A stretch of 17,498 bases of DNA from JABDBK01 sp964453575 (GTDB lineage Bacteria; Pseudomonadota; Gammaproteobacteria; DSM-16500): the NCBI GenBank assembly GCA_964453575.1, contig CAYVRW010000049.1, positions 1 through 17,498 on the forward strand, read 5' to 3'. This document shows positions 6,808-15,308 of this stretch, piece by piece; the stretch's first letter is position 1, and each line of letters opens with the position of its first letter. The translations under genes and the position numbers were made by a program. The notes under the pieces are model-generated. The model was given only the letters and a program-made list of their open reading frames with translations. It ran no database searches and was not told where the DNA came from.

Positions 6808-6836
6808 ATCATATCATCCTTTCGTAATCCTTTCAA
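6808..6836 (-). promoter_or_regulatory. fic promoter
   Basis: On the minus strand TTGAAA (6831-6836), a 17-base spacer and TATGAT (6808-6813) form a strong sigma-70-type promoter with five of six matches in each box. The -10 is overlapped by the 8-base palindrome ATGATCAT (6805-6812) and by one copy of the half-site ATATCAT (6811-6817), which also occurs at the RHH gene's promoter. Confidence 0.65.
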
Positions 6837-6862
6837 AAGTTTCAATGAAAATAGCTTTTCTA

Positions 6863-6892
6863 TTGTTTTATAGAATATCATGATGATATTAG
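6863..6892 (+). promoter_or_regulatory. Promoter and operator of the RHH antitoxin gene
   Basis: A perfect inverted repeat, AATATCA (6874-6880) TGA TGATATT (6884-6890), lies 20 bases before the ATG. It sits within a plausible promoter, TTGTTT (6863-6868) and TATTAG (6887-6892) at 18 bases. RHH antitoxins of the FitA/VapB type repress their own promoters by binding such repeats, so this is a likely operator. A further copy of the half-site ATATCAT is found on the fic -10. Confidence 0.5.
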
Positions 6893-6910
6893 TGTATTTT
6901 GGAGGTCATA

Positions 6911-7141
6911 ATGGCAGACTTGATCATTCGAAATGTAGGGCCAGAAACCATTAAACGATTAAAATTACGTGCCAAGCAACATCACCGATCGTTGCAAAGT
7001 GAATTAAAATACATTCTTGAGTCAACCACTAAAATGTCTATTAAAGAAGCCAAAAAATTAAGCAGGGCATGGCATAGACGTCTATCTGATCATTCATTTA
7101 GTGACAGCACAAAACTTCTTCGAAAAGAGAGAGACCGTTGA
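6911..7141 (+). CDS. FitA/VapB-like ribbon-helix-helix antitoxin, orphan
   Basis: A 76-residue protein with the FitA-like plan: a short N-terminal strand (ADLIIRNV), a first helix (GPETIKRLKLRAKQHHR) and a second helix (SLQSELKYILES) that form the DNA-binding RHH fold. It ends in the usual toxin-wrapping tail FSDSTKLLRKERDR. It looks complete. The ATG at 6911 is set by GGAGG five bases upstream; an earlier in-frame TTG at 6899 is not supported. Such antitoxins are normally followed at once by a PIN-domain RNase (FitB/VapC). Here only ten bases separate it from the end of purH on the other strand, and no PIN gene is present. It may be an orphan, may act on a distant toxin, or may control the divergent fic gene. 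Confidence 0.85.
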   Translation: MADLIIRNVGPETIKRLKLRAKQHHRSLQSELKYILESTTKMSIKEAKKLSRAWHRRLSDHSFSDSTKLLRKERDR

Positions 7142-7150
7142 GAACAATGT

Positions 7151-8665
7151 CTAATGCTTAAAACACCTCACTCCGGTAAACACCATCGCAATATCATGCT
7201 CATCACACGCTGCAATCACTTCATCATCGCGCATGGAGCCGCCGGGTTGTAAAATGGCTGTAATGCCTTTTCCAGCGATAAGGTCTATGCTGTCACGGAA
7301 TGGGAAAAAAGCATCTGAAGCAAGTATAGATCCTGCAATATGATCGCCCGCTTTTTTAATAGCCATATCAACAGCATCCACTCTTGAAACCTGGCCTACT
7401 CCTATACCAACGGTCGCATTATTTTTTGCAATCAAAATGGCATTGGATTTCAGTTGTTTTAACACAGGCCATACGAATAACATAGTTTCCAAATCAGTCT
7501 TAGAAGGTTTACGCTTTGTTACCATTTTTAAATCATTCATTTGCAAAATTGAGTGATCAGATTCTTGCATCAAGAATCCGCCTTGTATGAATTTATATTC
7601 ATGCGATGCTGAGTGGCTTAGGGGTAATGCTAAAACCCGTAAATTAGGTTTAGAAGATAAAATAGCAAGTGCTTCTTTGGTATAATCAGGTGCAATCACA
7701 ACTTCAAAAAATGTTTTAGTAATCTGTTCTGCAGTTTCTTTGTCACATGTTTGATTCAATGCAATAATACCGCCAAAAGCAGATAAAGCATCGGCATTAA
7801 ATGCTTTTTGAAAAGCTTCTTCAATAGTATCAGCAACAGCCGCGCCGCATGGATTGGCATGTTTAACAATGACCGCAGCAGGTTTGCTAAATGCATTGAC
7901 GCAGTTAACGGCAGCATCAGCGTCGCTTATATTATTAAAAGAAAGTGGTTTCCCTTGATATTGTTTTGCCGATAATATTCCCTCATGTTTATTCGAAAAA
8001 CGATAGGCAGATGCTTTTTGATGAGGATTTTCGCCATAACGTAAGTCGCTATGTTTTTCTAGGTGTAATACTTGGCTCTCTGATGCTGTTAAATAATTTT
8101 GAATAACATGATCATACTGTGCGGTATAGGCAAAAGCTTTGGCCACAAGTTCCGCACGCAACTCATAACTTAAACCTTTAGACAGCTCACGGGCAATACG
8201 ATCGTAATCCTCAGGATCAACCACCACTCCTACCCATCCCATGTTTTTAGCCGCAGAACGAATCATCGCTGGGCCGCCGATATCAATATTTTCGATAGCC
8301 TCATCAAGCGTGACATGAGGCTTTGAAATGGTTTCAGAAAAAGGATACAAATTCACAACGACTAAATCTATCCAGGCAATACCATATTGTTTGGCAATAT
8401 CCGCATGTTGATCACGTAAACCTAAAATACCGCCATGCACTTTTGGATGCAGTGTTTTAACGCGACCGTCCATCATTTCAGGAAATCCTGTAAGATCAGA
8501 AACATCACGTACAGGAATATTGGCTTCACGTAATAATTGACTAGTGCCGCCGGTGGACAGAATTTCAATATTTAAATCATGCAAATGTTTAGCGAATTTA
8601 ACAATACCTGTTTTATCTGAAACTGAAAGAAGCGCTCTTTTTACCTGTACAGTTTCTCGATTCAT
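7151..8665 (-). CDS. purH: Bifunctional AICAR transformylase / IMP cyclohydrolase
   Basis: Carries out the last two steps to IMP. The 504-residue protein starts with the cyclohydrolase domain (KRALLSVSDKTGIVKFAKHL, then STGGTSQLL) over about 150 residues. It continues with the transformylase domain holding RYGENPHQKA and the catalytic Lys-His of VKHANPCGAAV, and ends in QPGGSMRDDEVI and FTGVRCFKH as in E. coli. The ATG overlaps the purN stop (ATGA), with AAGGA inside purN. Last gene of the leftward purL-to-purH operon. No intrinsic terminator is seen, so transcription may continue antisense through the RHH gene and in the sense direction into fic. Confidence 0.96.
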   Translation of the reverse strand: MNRETVQVKRALLSVSDKTGIVKFAKHLHDLNIEILSTGGTSQLLREANIPVRDVSDLTGFPEMMDGRVKTLHPKVHGGILGLRDQHADIAKQYGIAWIDLVVVNLYPFSETISKPHVTLDEAIENIDIGGPAMIRSAAKNMGWVGVVVDPEDYDRIARELSKGLSYELRAELVAKAFAYTAQYDHVIQNYLTASESQVLHLEKHSDLRYGENPHQKASAYRFSNKHEGILSAKQYQGKPLSFNNISDADAAVNCVNAFSKPAAVIVKHANPCGAAVADTIEEAFQKAFNADALSAFGGIIALNQTCDKETAEQITKTFFEVVIAPDYTKEALAILSSKPNLRVLALPLSHSASHEYKFIQGGFLMQESDHSILQMNDLKMVTKRKPSKTDLETMLFVWPVLKQLKSNAILIAKNNATVGIGVGQVSRVDAVDMAIKKAGDHIAGSILASDAFFPFRDSIDLIAGKGITAILQPGGSMRDDEVIAACDEHDIAMVFTGVRCFKH

Positions 8666-9240
8666 AATTTATCCTTTATTATTTTATTAATGGCTTCAAT
8701 CAAAGCAGTACCTTCCAATGCCTGCACGCGTGCTTTTAATTGATCAACGGTATCAGTTGGGAGTACTTCGCATTTTTTTTGAATTAATACAGGCCCGGCG
8801 TCCACATCTTCTGTCACATAATGCACGGTGCAACCCGTTTCTTTCATTTGACTATCCAGTACAGCTTGATGTACCTGTTTATCCATTAATCCTGCAAATG
8901 CAGGCAATAATGAAGGATGCACATTAATGATTTTTCCTGCCCAAGTTTCGACAAATTTTTTGGATAAAATACGCATGTATCCGATAAGAACAACTAAATT
9001 CACTTGATGATGTTTAAGTTCAAACGATAATTTGTCATCATACATTTCACGCGACATATCCAATGGATTAATAAATACGGTATTTAATCCATGTTTTTTG
9101 GCGTTATGCAAAATAAGTGCGTCGGATTTATTGCTTATTACCACTGCAATTTCTGCATTTAACTTGTGCTTTTCGATGGCCTGAATCACATTTAACATTA
9201 ATGTGCCGCGCGTTGAACCCAAGATCCCTAAGCGCATCAT
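8662..9240 (-). CDS. purN: Phosphoribosylglycinamide formyltransferase
   Basis: Transfers the formyl group of 10-formyl-THF to GAR. The 192-residue protein shows the catalytic Asn and His in INVHPSLLPAF and the catalytic Asp in VTEDVDAGPVLIQ. The phosphate loop is GSTRGT rather than the E. coli GNGSN form, and AFAGLMDKQVHQAV replaces the KYPGLHTHRQAL segment; this fits a divergent PurN subgroup rather than a loss of function. The start overlaps the purD stop by 4 bases and the end overlaps purH by 4 bases, so all three are coupled. Confidence 0.93.
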   Translation of the reverse strand: MMRLGILGSTRGTLMLNVIQAIEKHKLNAEIAVVISNKSDALILHNAKKHGLNTVFINPLDMSREMYDDKLSFELKHHQVNLVVLIGYMRILSKKFVETWAGKIINVHPSLLPAFAGLMDKQVHQAVLDSQMKETGCTVHYVTEDVDAGPVLIQKKCEVLPTDTVDQLKARVQALEGTALIEAINKIIKDKL

Positions 9241-10550
9241 GAACGTAATTCCCGCATGTGTTGTATTCTACGAGCAATTAAATCATCGGTGCCAATGTCG
9301 GGTCGATGGAATAATTTTCCTTGAATATTATTGATTTCATATTCAGCTATTTTTTCAGCATCCGTGATGGTGTTTGCAACCCCTACTACCGCAACGGCAC
9401 GTGAGCCAGTTGCAATCAGTTTACCATCGACTTCATTCACTGCACCAAAATACAGAAAATCTTCATCACTTACATTGGAAATATCAATAATACTATTTTT
9501 AATAGGATCATCGGGATAGCCTTCAGGCACGGCATATTTACAAACCGTTGCCAGATCGGCAAATCTTACAAGTGATTTAGTCAGTTGGCCTGAAACCATT
9601 GCTGTAAATATCTCAACTAAATCAGTCTCTAATATAGCTAACACATTCATCGCTTCAGGGTCACCAAAACGTGTGTTGTATTCGATTAATTTCACACCGT
9701 CTTTGGTGGCCATAAAACTACTGTATAAAATGCCTATGTATTTTTGTCTATATTCAGCCGTGAGTGCACTGATCACTGACTCATTAATATGTTGCGCATC
9801 GCGTAAATCTTTTTCTCTAAGAAAAGGTAAAGAATGGTTTGCATCCGAATAACTGCCCATGCCGCCGGTGTTCGGGCCTTCATCATTCACAAAAACTCTT
9901 TTATGGTCTTGTACAATAGGCATAGGAATTAATGAATAGCCGTCACAAAAATATAATAATGAAAATTCCTGGCCTATGACTTTTTCTTCAATCAAAAAAG
10001 AATGACCCTTTTCAAATAATTCCTCACAAAAGGCGTAAGCATCGGCAATGGAAGCCAAATGATCGCCGGCAACTTTTACCCCTTTACCGCCCATTAAACC
10101 ATCAGCTTTTATCACATAACGGTCTTCGCCAAGTTTATATAAAAATTCAGTCACACCTTCGAGATTTGTAAATCGTTTATAGATAGGTGAACCTGGAATG
10201 TTATATTTTTTTAATAAATCACGAGTAAATGCCTTGCTGGTTTCTAATTTAGCCAATTGTTTTTTAGGGCCTATGACTGCAATACCATGTTCCCATAATA
10301 AATCAGCTAACCCTTGTTCTAAGGGTGCCTCAGGGCCAATGACGGCAAGGTCGATATTCCATTCTAATGCTTTATGCAACACCTCTGTCGTATTGCAGAT
10401 ATCCCCTTGCTCATAATGCAAGGTTAACTTGAGAATGCCTGGATTGTTACTGTTGCCAAAACAAGAAATATTAGGTTTTTGCGGTGATTTTGCGAGGGAT
10501 TTTGCAATGGCATGTTCTCTTGCGCCCGATCCTACGATAAGTATGTTCAT
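9237..10550 (-). CDS. purD: Phosphoribosylamine-glycine ligase (GAR synthetase)
   Basis: ATP-grasp enzyme joining glycine to phosphoribosylamine. The 437 residues begin with MNILIVGSGAREHAIA and contain GPEAPLEQGLADLL, the glycine-rich ATP loop KADGLMGGKGV, VQDHKR, GPNTGGMGSYSD and the metal-binding end of the ATP-grasp domain, YNTRFGDPEAM. Order and length are normal. It overlaps purF upstream and purN downstream by 4 bases each. Its unstable substrate is made by PurF, encoded just before it. Confidence 0.96.
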   Translation of the reverse strand: MNILIVGSGAREHAIAKSLAKSPQKPNISCFGNSNNPGILKLTLHYEQGDICNTTEVLHKALEWNIDLAVIGPEAPLEQGLADLLWEHGIAVIGPKKQLAKLETSKAFTRDLLKKYNIPGSPIYKRFTNLEGVTEFLYKLGEDRYVIKADGLMGGKGVKVAGDHLASIADAYAFCEELFEKGHSFLIEEKVIGQEFSLLYFCDGYSLIPMPIVQDHKRVFVNDEGPNTGGMGSYSDANHSLPFLREKDLRDAQHINESVISALTAEYRQKYIGILYSSFMATKDGVKLIEYNTRFGDPEAMNVLAILETDLVEIFTAMVSGQLTKSLVRFADLATVCKYAVPEGYPDDPIKNSIIDISNVSDEDFLYFGAVNEVDGKLIATGSRAVAVVGVANTITDAEKIAEYEINNIQGKLFHRPDIGTDDLIARRIQHMRELRS

Positions 10551-12022
10551 GTATCTCTTCCTGCCATCCTCTGCTGCTCGAGTTCATTCATTTTTTTTTC
10601 GTTAATATTACCCGTGATGTAACAACCATTCATACACGCCATGCACGGTGTTTCAATAGTGTGATCGCCTTTACGCGTCACGGCTTCCACTAAATCATCG
10701 ATTTCTTGATACAACAATTTATTCACGCCAAGATAATCTCTGATCTGTTCTAGTGAATCTTGGGCTGCAATAAGTTCTTTGCGTGAAGGTATATCAATGC
10801 CATAAAAACAAGGATATTTAATCGGTGGCGCAGTGGATACAAAATAAATTTCTTTCGCACCAAATTCTTTAACCATTTTCACGATTTCTCGGCTGGTGGT
10901 GCCACGCACAATACTATCATCGACGATTAACACATTTTTATCATATATTTCAGTTTTTTGCGGCGTTAATTTATAACGCACACTACGGGTACGTTCTTCG
11001 CCATTAGGCATAATAAAGGTGCGGCCGATAAAGGGGTTTTTATAAAGTCCTTCTGAATAACGCACACCTATTTCATGGGCAAATGATAACGCTGCCGTGT
11101 TTGAAGTAAATGGCGCAGGAATCACGACATCAGGTACGCAATCGGGATAACATTTTTTCCAAAGTTTCGCTAAATTTTGTCCCATATGCAATCGGGAGCG
11201 ATAAACACTGACTTGATTGATGGTTGCATCAGGTCGTGCAAAATAAACGTATTCGAATACACAAGGTCTGAAAGCTCTTTTTTCTACGACTTTACGAAAT
11301 AATTGTCCTGCTTGGTTGACATAAACTACTTCGCCCGCTTGTACATCACCAACGGGTTCAAATCCTAAGCTATAAAACATCGTGGTTTCCGATGCGAAAA
11401 TATAATCTTTGCTCCCATCTGGATTGGTTCGCTCACCCATGACTAGAGGTCTTATGCCATGCGGATCGCGAAAGGCAACCATACCTTTGCCAATGATGAC
11501 ACTAATGACTGAATAAGACCCGACTGCCCGTACAAAAAGATTTTTTATCGTATCGCACAAGCGTTCGAAAAATTTTTCGCTATCATTTGCAACATAAGCA
11601 TCACTATCTAAACCATCACCGATTAAATGCAATAACACTTCGGAATCAATGGATGAATTTAAATGTCTATGTTTTTTTTGCGTGATTTCTAAAGCTAATT
11701 CAGGATAATTGACTAAATTGCCATTGTGCGCAAGCGCAATACCCCGCGGGCTTCCTATCCAGAGCGGCTGTACATCGGCAATGTTATATCCACCTGCTGT
11801 GGGATAACGCGTATGGCCTATACCAAAATGGCCTTTAAGGTGACGAATATCATCCGGTTGAAAAATTTCCCGGACTAAGCCTAAGCCATGTTTTACATAA
11901 AAACGTTCGTTGCAAGTTAAGATACCTGCGGCATCCTGACCACGATGTTGCAAATGAATCAAACTGTCATACAGTTCAGATGCAACGAGTGAATGACTAA
12001 AAATACCAACGATTCCACACAT
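10547..12022 (-). CDS. purF: Amidophosphoribosyltransferase
   Basis: Makes phosphoribosylamine from PRPP and glutamine, the first committed purine step. From the ATG at 12022 the protein begins MCGIVGIF, so the Cys becomes residue 1 after Met removal and serves as the glutaminase nucleophile. The longer start seven codons upstream would bury that Cys and is rejected; AAAGGG lies 7 bases before the chosen ATG. The PRPP-binding motif is NVLIVDDSIVRGTTSREIV. At 491 residues with no propeptide it is the E. coli type rather than the Bacillus type with an Fe-S cluster, and the FEYVYFARPD segment supports this. A 73-base gap separates it from purC. Confidence 0.96.
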   Translation of the reverse strand: MCGIVGIFSHSLVASELYDSLIHLQHRGQDAAGILTCNERFYVKHGLGLVREIFQPDDIRHLKGHFGIGHTRYPTAGGYNIADVQPLWIGSPRGIALAHNGNLVNYPELALEITQKKHRHLNSSIDSEVLLHLIGDGLDSDAYVANDSEKFFERLCDTIKNLFVRAVGSYSVISVIIGKGMVAFRDPHGIRPLVMGERTNPDGSKDYIFASETTMFYSLGFEPVGDVQAGEVVYVNQAGQLFRKVVEKRAFRPCVFEYVYFARPDATINQVSVYRSRLHMGQNLAKLWKKCYPDCVPDVVIPAPFTSNTAALSFAHEIGVRYSEGLYKNPFIGRTFIMPNGEERTRSVRYKLTPQKTEIYDKNVLIVDDSIVRGTTSREIVKMVKEFGAKEIYFVSTAPPIKYPCFYGIDIPSRKELIAAQDSLEQIRDYLGVNKLLYQEIDDLVEAVTRKGDHTIETPCMACMNGCYITGNINEKKMNELEQQRMAGRDT

Positions 12023-12095
12023 AGGTGAGCCCTTTGGGGTCAATAGTTAAAAATGAACCTAATTTTAGGACGAGGATTTTATCATAAATCCGTAT

Positions 12096-13079
12096 TTATA
12101 TAAACCCCGCCACATGCCGCATAATCCGTTCTTCTATATTCATATCTTCTTTAGGAAAATGAAACTTCTGTCCGGTAATCATTTCATAAAGTTGAATATA
12201 ACGAGAGGATAAGGTCACAATCAAATCATCCGGTGCTTTTGGCAATACTTCATCATGATAAGGATCGCAATGATCGGCAAACCATAAGCGTAAAAATTCT
12301 TTATCAATATTTTCAGGTTCAAGCCTATCAGCAAATCGTTTTTCATAACTATTGGCAAGCCAATAGCGGCTGGAATCAGGCGTATGAATTTCATCAATTA
12401 ATACAATATTGCCTTGTTCATCTTTGCCAAGTTCATATTTAGTATCAACCAAAATCAAGCCATTTTTTTTAGCCGTTTCTACCCCAAATTCGAATAAACG
12501 CATCGCCGCTTGTGAGGCGATTTTCCAATCTTCTGCATTCATTAAACCCATTTGTAGAATTTCATCAGCGCTCACTGGTTTATCATGTTTTTCATCTTTA
12601 GTGGTGGGTGTTAAGATGGGTTTTGCTAATTTTTGGTTTTTGACCAATCCTTCGGGCAATGCATTTCCGCAATAATTTCTTACGCCGTTTTTATATTGTG
12701 TCCAAAGTGAAGTGCTGGTTGTGCCGGTGACATAACCGCGGACTACGAATTCAACTGGAAATACTTTACATTTTTTTGCTAGTGTTACATTGGGATCAGG
12801 AATGGTAATCACATGATTAGGAATGATATGTTCAGTTTTTTCAAACCACCAAGCGCTGGTTAAATTGAGCACCTGGCCTTTGAAAGGAACTGCTGCCAAT
12901 ACGCGATCAAATGCGCTTTGTCTATCGGTAGTGATCAACAATAATTTATCGCCGAGATCGTAGGTATCGCGTACTTTGCCTTGATATTTTTTTCCCACAG
13001 CAAAATCAGTTTTTGTTAAACAGTTGTTTAATGCTGATGTAATATATTTTGTATAATCATTCATAGTGGTAGTAGTCAT
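12096..13079 (-). CDS. purC: SAICAR synthetase
   Basis: Joins aspartate to CAIR using ATP. At 327 residues it is the long, yeast ADE1-like form (short bacterial forms have about 240). Motifs seen are KKYQGKVRDTYDLGDKLLLI, TDRQSAFDR, VEFVVRGYVTGTTSTSLW, and IDEIHTPDSSRYW near residue 230. The start is uncertain: ATG at 13079 overlaps purQ by 23 bases, and ATG at 13064 overlaps by 8. Neither has a clear ribosome-binding site, so it probably relies on coupling to purQ. The gene follows purQ and precedes purF in the operon. Confidence 0.94.
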   Translation of the reverse strand: MTTTTMNDYTKYITSALNNCLTKTDFAVGKKYQGKVRDTYDLGDKLLLITTDRQSAFDRVLAAVPFKGQVLNLTSAWWFEKTEHIIPNHVITIPDPNVTLAKKCKVFPVEFVVRGYVTGTTSTSLWTQYKNGVRNYCGNALPEGLVKNQKLAKPILTPTTKDEKHDKPVSADEILQMGLMNAEDWKIASQAAMRLFEFGVETAKKNGLILVDTKYELGKDEQGNIVLIDEIHTPDSSRYWLANSYEKRFADRLEPENIDKEFLRLWFADHCDPYHDEVLPKAPDDLIVTLSSRYIQLYEMITGQKFHFPKEDMNIEERIMRHVAGFI

Positions 13080-14274
13080 GGGCGTAAGGATTCATTAGTA
13101 TATGAGAGTTAATAATAGGTTCTAAGTCAGTTTCACCGCTGATACACCAAACGGTGCCATGGTGTAATGCTTGCAGCGATGTTATTTCAAAATGGTTTTT
13201 TAACATTTGTGATTTTTGCAGTCCTAGCATATCGTCTTTAGCACGAACTAATATGGCACGTTTCACATCTTTTTTATGGATTAATTTTTCTTTTCTGTCG
13301 TTAAATAAAACGCCTGATGATTTTATTTTTTCAAGCTCATTTGAGTTACAAGCAATTTCCCAGTGCGTATAACGTTTTACATTGACCTGCATGCCATGAT
13401 GACGCAAAGCATTTTCGATAGATAAAGCTTGATTATCAGTAATCATTAATTCTACTAATAATTCATGATTCGATGTCGTATAAGAGCCAGCCGTCTGCGG
13501 CCGCGGCTGATAATGCATAGGTGCAACACGCTGGCCGTGACCTTGTTCGATATATTCACGCATGGAATCAAAAATCGCGTCGCCCTGCGTCGTACGCTCG
13601 GGATGAGGCATCATGGCCATGACATTGCCCGCTTTATTAGACACCGCTGCAATGTTTTGCATAGACCCATTGGGATTTACTGGAAATTCATCAATAATTT
13701 GTCCCTTGGCATCACAATATTGAAAAACACATTGACCATTATGCTGCATTTCACTTAATAAAGCAGGCGGAATAATAAACCGTCCTTCACCGTGTGCCAC
13801 GGGAACATGCAAAATATTTTTTGGTGATAATTTACGCGTAAATGCATTTAATTGATAATGGTCTGATAAACGCATATTGATCCATGCATTATAATACCCC
13901 GTACCCAGTACATTGCCTTCTTGAATACGCTTATTATCAGTAAGTGCCATACCAATCATTTGGTTTTCTAAGCCTGGCACTAATCCTGTTTCAACAAGAA
14001 TTTGTGCGCCGTTACAAATACCCAATATCGGCTTGCCTAATTCACTTTGTTGTTTAATGACTTGCATCATAGGATCAAGGGCTGCAATCACGCCAGCTCG
14101 TCCGCGGTCTTCATATGAAAACCCGCCTACGATAATAAAACCGGCATAATCGGCTAATTTTTCGGAAGGTTCATTCCATAAAAATTCTTCCGGTGTCATG
14201 CCGGCGCGCGCTACTGCAAGTTTGGTTTCACGTTCACAATTGGAACCTGGAAATTGAATAATGGCTATACGCAT
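13057..14274 (-). CDS. purQ: FGAM synthase glutaminase subunit PurQ with fused PurS-like tandem
   Basis: The glutaminase subunit of FGAM synthase supplies ammonia to PurL. Residues 1-245 are a class I amidotransferase with triad Cys87 (GICNGAQ), His224 and Glu226 (MMPHPERT). At 405 residues the protein is about 150 longer than ordinary PurQ. After a linker (about 246-268) the extension has two segments of similar length, about 270-332 and 338-405. The second looks like PurS: RAILVRAKDDMLGLQKSQ matches its first strand and helix, and ILMNPYAHDYYHYE matches the usual LLANPVIEDYxxE end. No separate purS is in the window. I infer a single-chain PurS dimer mimic. It overlaps purM by 10 bases, with AAGG 7 bases before its ATG. 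Confidence 0.9.
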   Translation of the reverse strand: MRIAIIQFPGSNCERETKLAVARAGMTPEEFLWNEPSEKLADYAGFIIVGGFSYEDRGRAGVIAALDPMMQVIKQQSELGKPILGICNGAQILVETGLVPGLENQMIGMALTDNKRIQEGNVLGTGYYNAWINMRLSDHYQLNAFTRKLSPKNILHVPVAHGEGRFIIPPALLSEMQHNGQCVFQYCDAKGQIIDEFPVNPNGSMQNIAAVSNKAGNVMAMMPHPERTTQGDAIFDSMREYIEQGHGQRVAPMHYQPRPQTAGSYTTSNHELLVELMITDNQALSIENALRHHGMQVNVKRYTHWEIACNSNELEKIKSSGVLFNDRKEKLIHKKDVKRAILVRAKDDMLGLQKSQMLKNHFEITSLQALHHGTVWCISGETDLEPIINSHILMNPYAHDYYHYE

Positions 14275-15308
14275 AACGATACCTTTTTCTCGCCTTTAAC
14301 TACTTTGCCAATTTCAAATAATTTAAATTCAGGATAATCATTTAATGCCGTTCGTGTTTTTTCAATCATGTTCGCATCCATGATCATTACCAATCCCACG
14401 CCCATATTAAAGGTACGATAACTTTCTTCTTCTTTTAACTGACCGATATCAGTCAGCAATGAAAAAAGCGCTTGTTCCGGCCAGGAATTTTTATGAATTT
14501 CAACAGCACAACCTTCTGGCAGCACACGTGGGATATTTTCTAAAAGACCGCCGCCGGTGATATGTGCCATCCCTTTAATCGCGACACCTTGCTTTAATAA
14601 ATGCAATACAGGGCGTGTGTAATTGATGTGGGGTTCTAGTAATGCTTCACCTATCGTACGTTGCAATTCAGGTATGTATTTATCAATAGGATATTTTGCG
14701 ATATCAAAACAAAGTTTACGTGCAAGTGAATAACCATTGGTGTGCAAACCGCTTGATGCAAAAGCTAATACGACATCGCCAGGCATAATGTTTTTACCCA
14801 AAATCGCTTTATCTTTTTCAACAACACCAGTAATCACACCTACTAAATCAATTTCATTTGGCAAATAAGTGCCGGGCATTTCAGCTGTTTCACCCCCGAC
14901 TAAGGAAATATCATTTTCCTTACAAGCTTTTACCATGCCTGAAACTAATTGCGCCACTACATCAGGATTTAATTTATCATTGGCAATATAATCCAATAAC
15001 GTTAAAGGTTTTGCGCCTAGCACAATAATATCATTAGTCGTTGAACTGACAAGATCAATGCCTAAGGTATCGTATTTATTCATCATGTGCGCAATAATGG
15101 TTTTAGTACCGACACCATCGATGCTTTGCACCATGACTGGATGCTTATAATCTTGCATTAGCATTTTTAAATCATAGAGCGCGCCAAAACTGCCAATGTC
15201 AGTTAACACTGCTTTAGAAAAAGTACTCTCGACGGATTTTTTAATACGTTTTACCGCTTCATTGCCTGCATCAATGTCTACGCCTGCTGATTTATAATTA
15301 ATCGTCAT
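14265..15308 (-). CDS. purM: AIR synthetase (FGAM cyclo-ligase)
   Basis: Closes FGAM to aminoimidazole ribonucleotide with ATP. The ATG at 15308 gives 347 residues starting MTINYKSAGVDIDAGNEAV, the normal N-terminus. It overlaps the purL stop by 4 bases (ATGA) with AAGGGA upstream; an earlier start 30 bases out is not needed. Signatures: SIDGVGTKT, STTNDIIVLGAKPLTLLDY, VGGETAEMPGTYLP, and HITGGGLLENIPRVLP. The PurM fold is shared with PurL, whose gene lies directly upstream. Confidence 0.96.
   Translation of the reverse strand: MTINYKSAGVDIDAGNEAVKRIKKSVESTFSKAVLTDIGSFGALYDLKMLMQDYKHPVMVQSIDGVGTKTIIAHMMNKYDTLGIDLVSSTTNDIIVLGAKPLTLLDYIANDKLNPDVVAQLVSGMVKACKENDISLVGGETAEMPGTYLPNEIDLVGVITGVVEKDKAILGKNIMPGDVVLAFASSGLHTNGYSLARKLCFDIAKYPIDKYIPELQRTIGEALLEPHINYTRPVLHLLKQGVAIKGMAHITGGGLLENIPRVLPEGCAVEIHKNSWPEQALFSLLTDIGQLKEEESYRTFNMGVGLVMIMDANMIEKTRTALNDYPEFKLFEIGKVVKGEKKVSLCV

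Noticed and set aside
8662..9240. PurN as defective because of the altered phosphate loop GSTRGT
   Set aside because: Catalytic Asn, His and Asp are all present, and the rest of the protein is coherent, which fits a divergent subgroup rather than a broken enzyme.
12023..12095. Small stems in the purC-purF gap as an attenuator or terminator
   Set aside because: The pairings (six and five base pairs, AT-rich) are weak and lack a U-tract; the gap looks like ordinary intergenic DNA.
12233..12675. Plus-strand reading frames opposite purC
   Set aside because: Antisense to well-conserved purC motifs, with no supporting signals.
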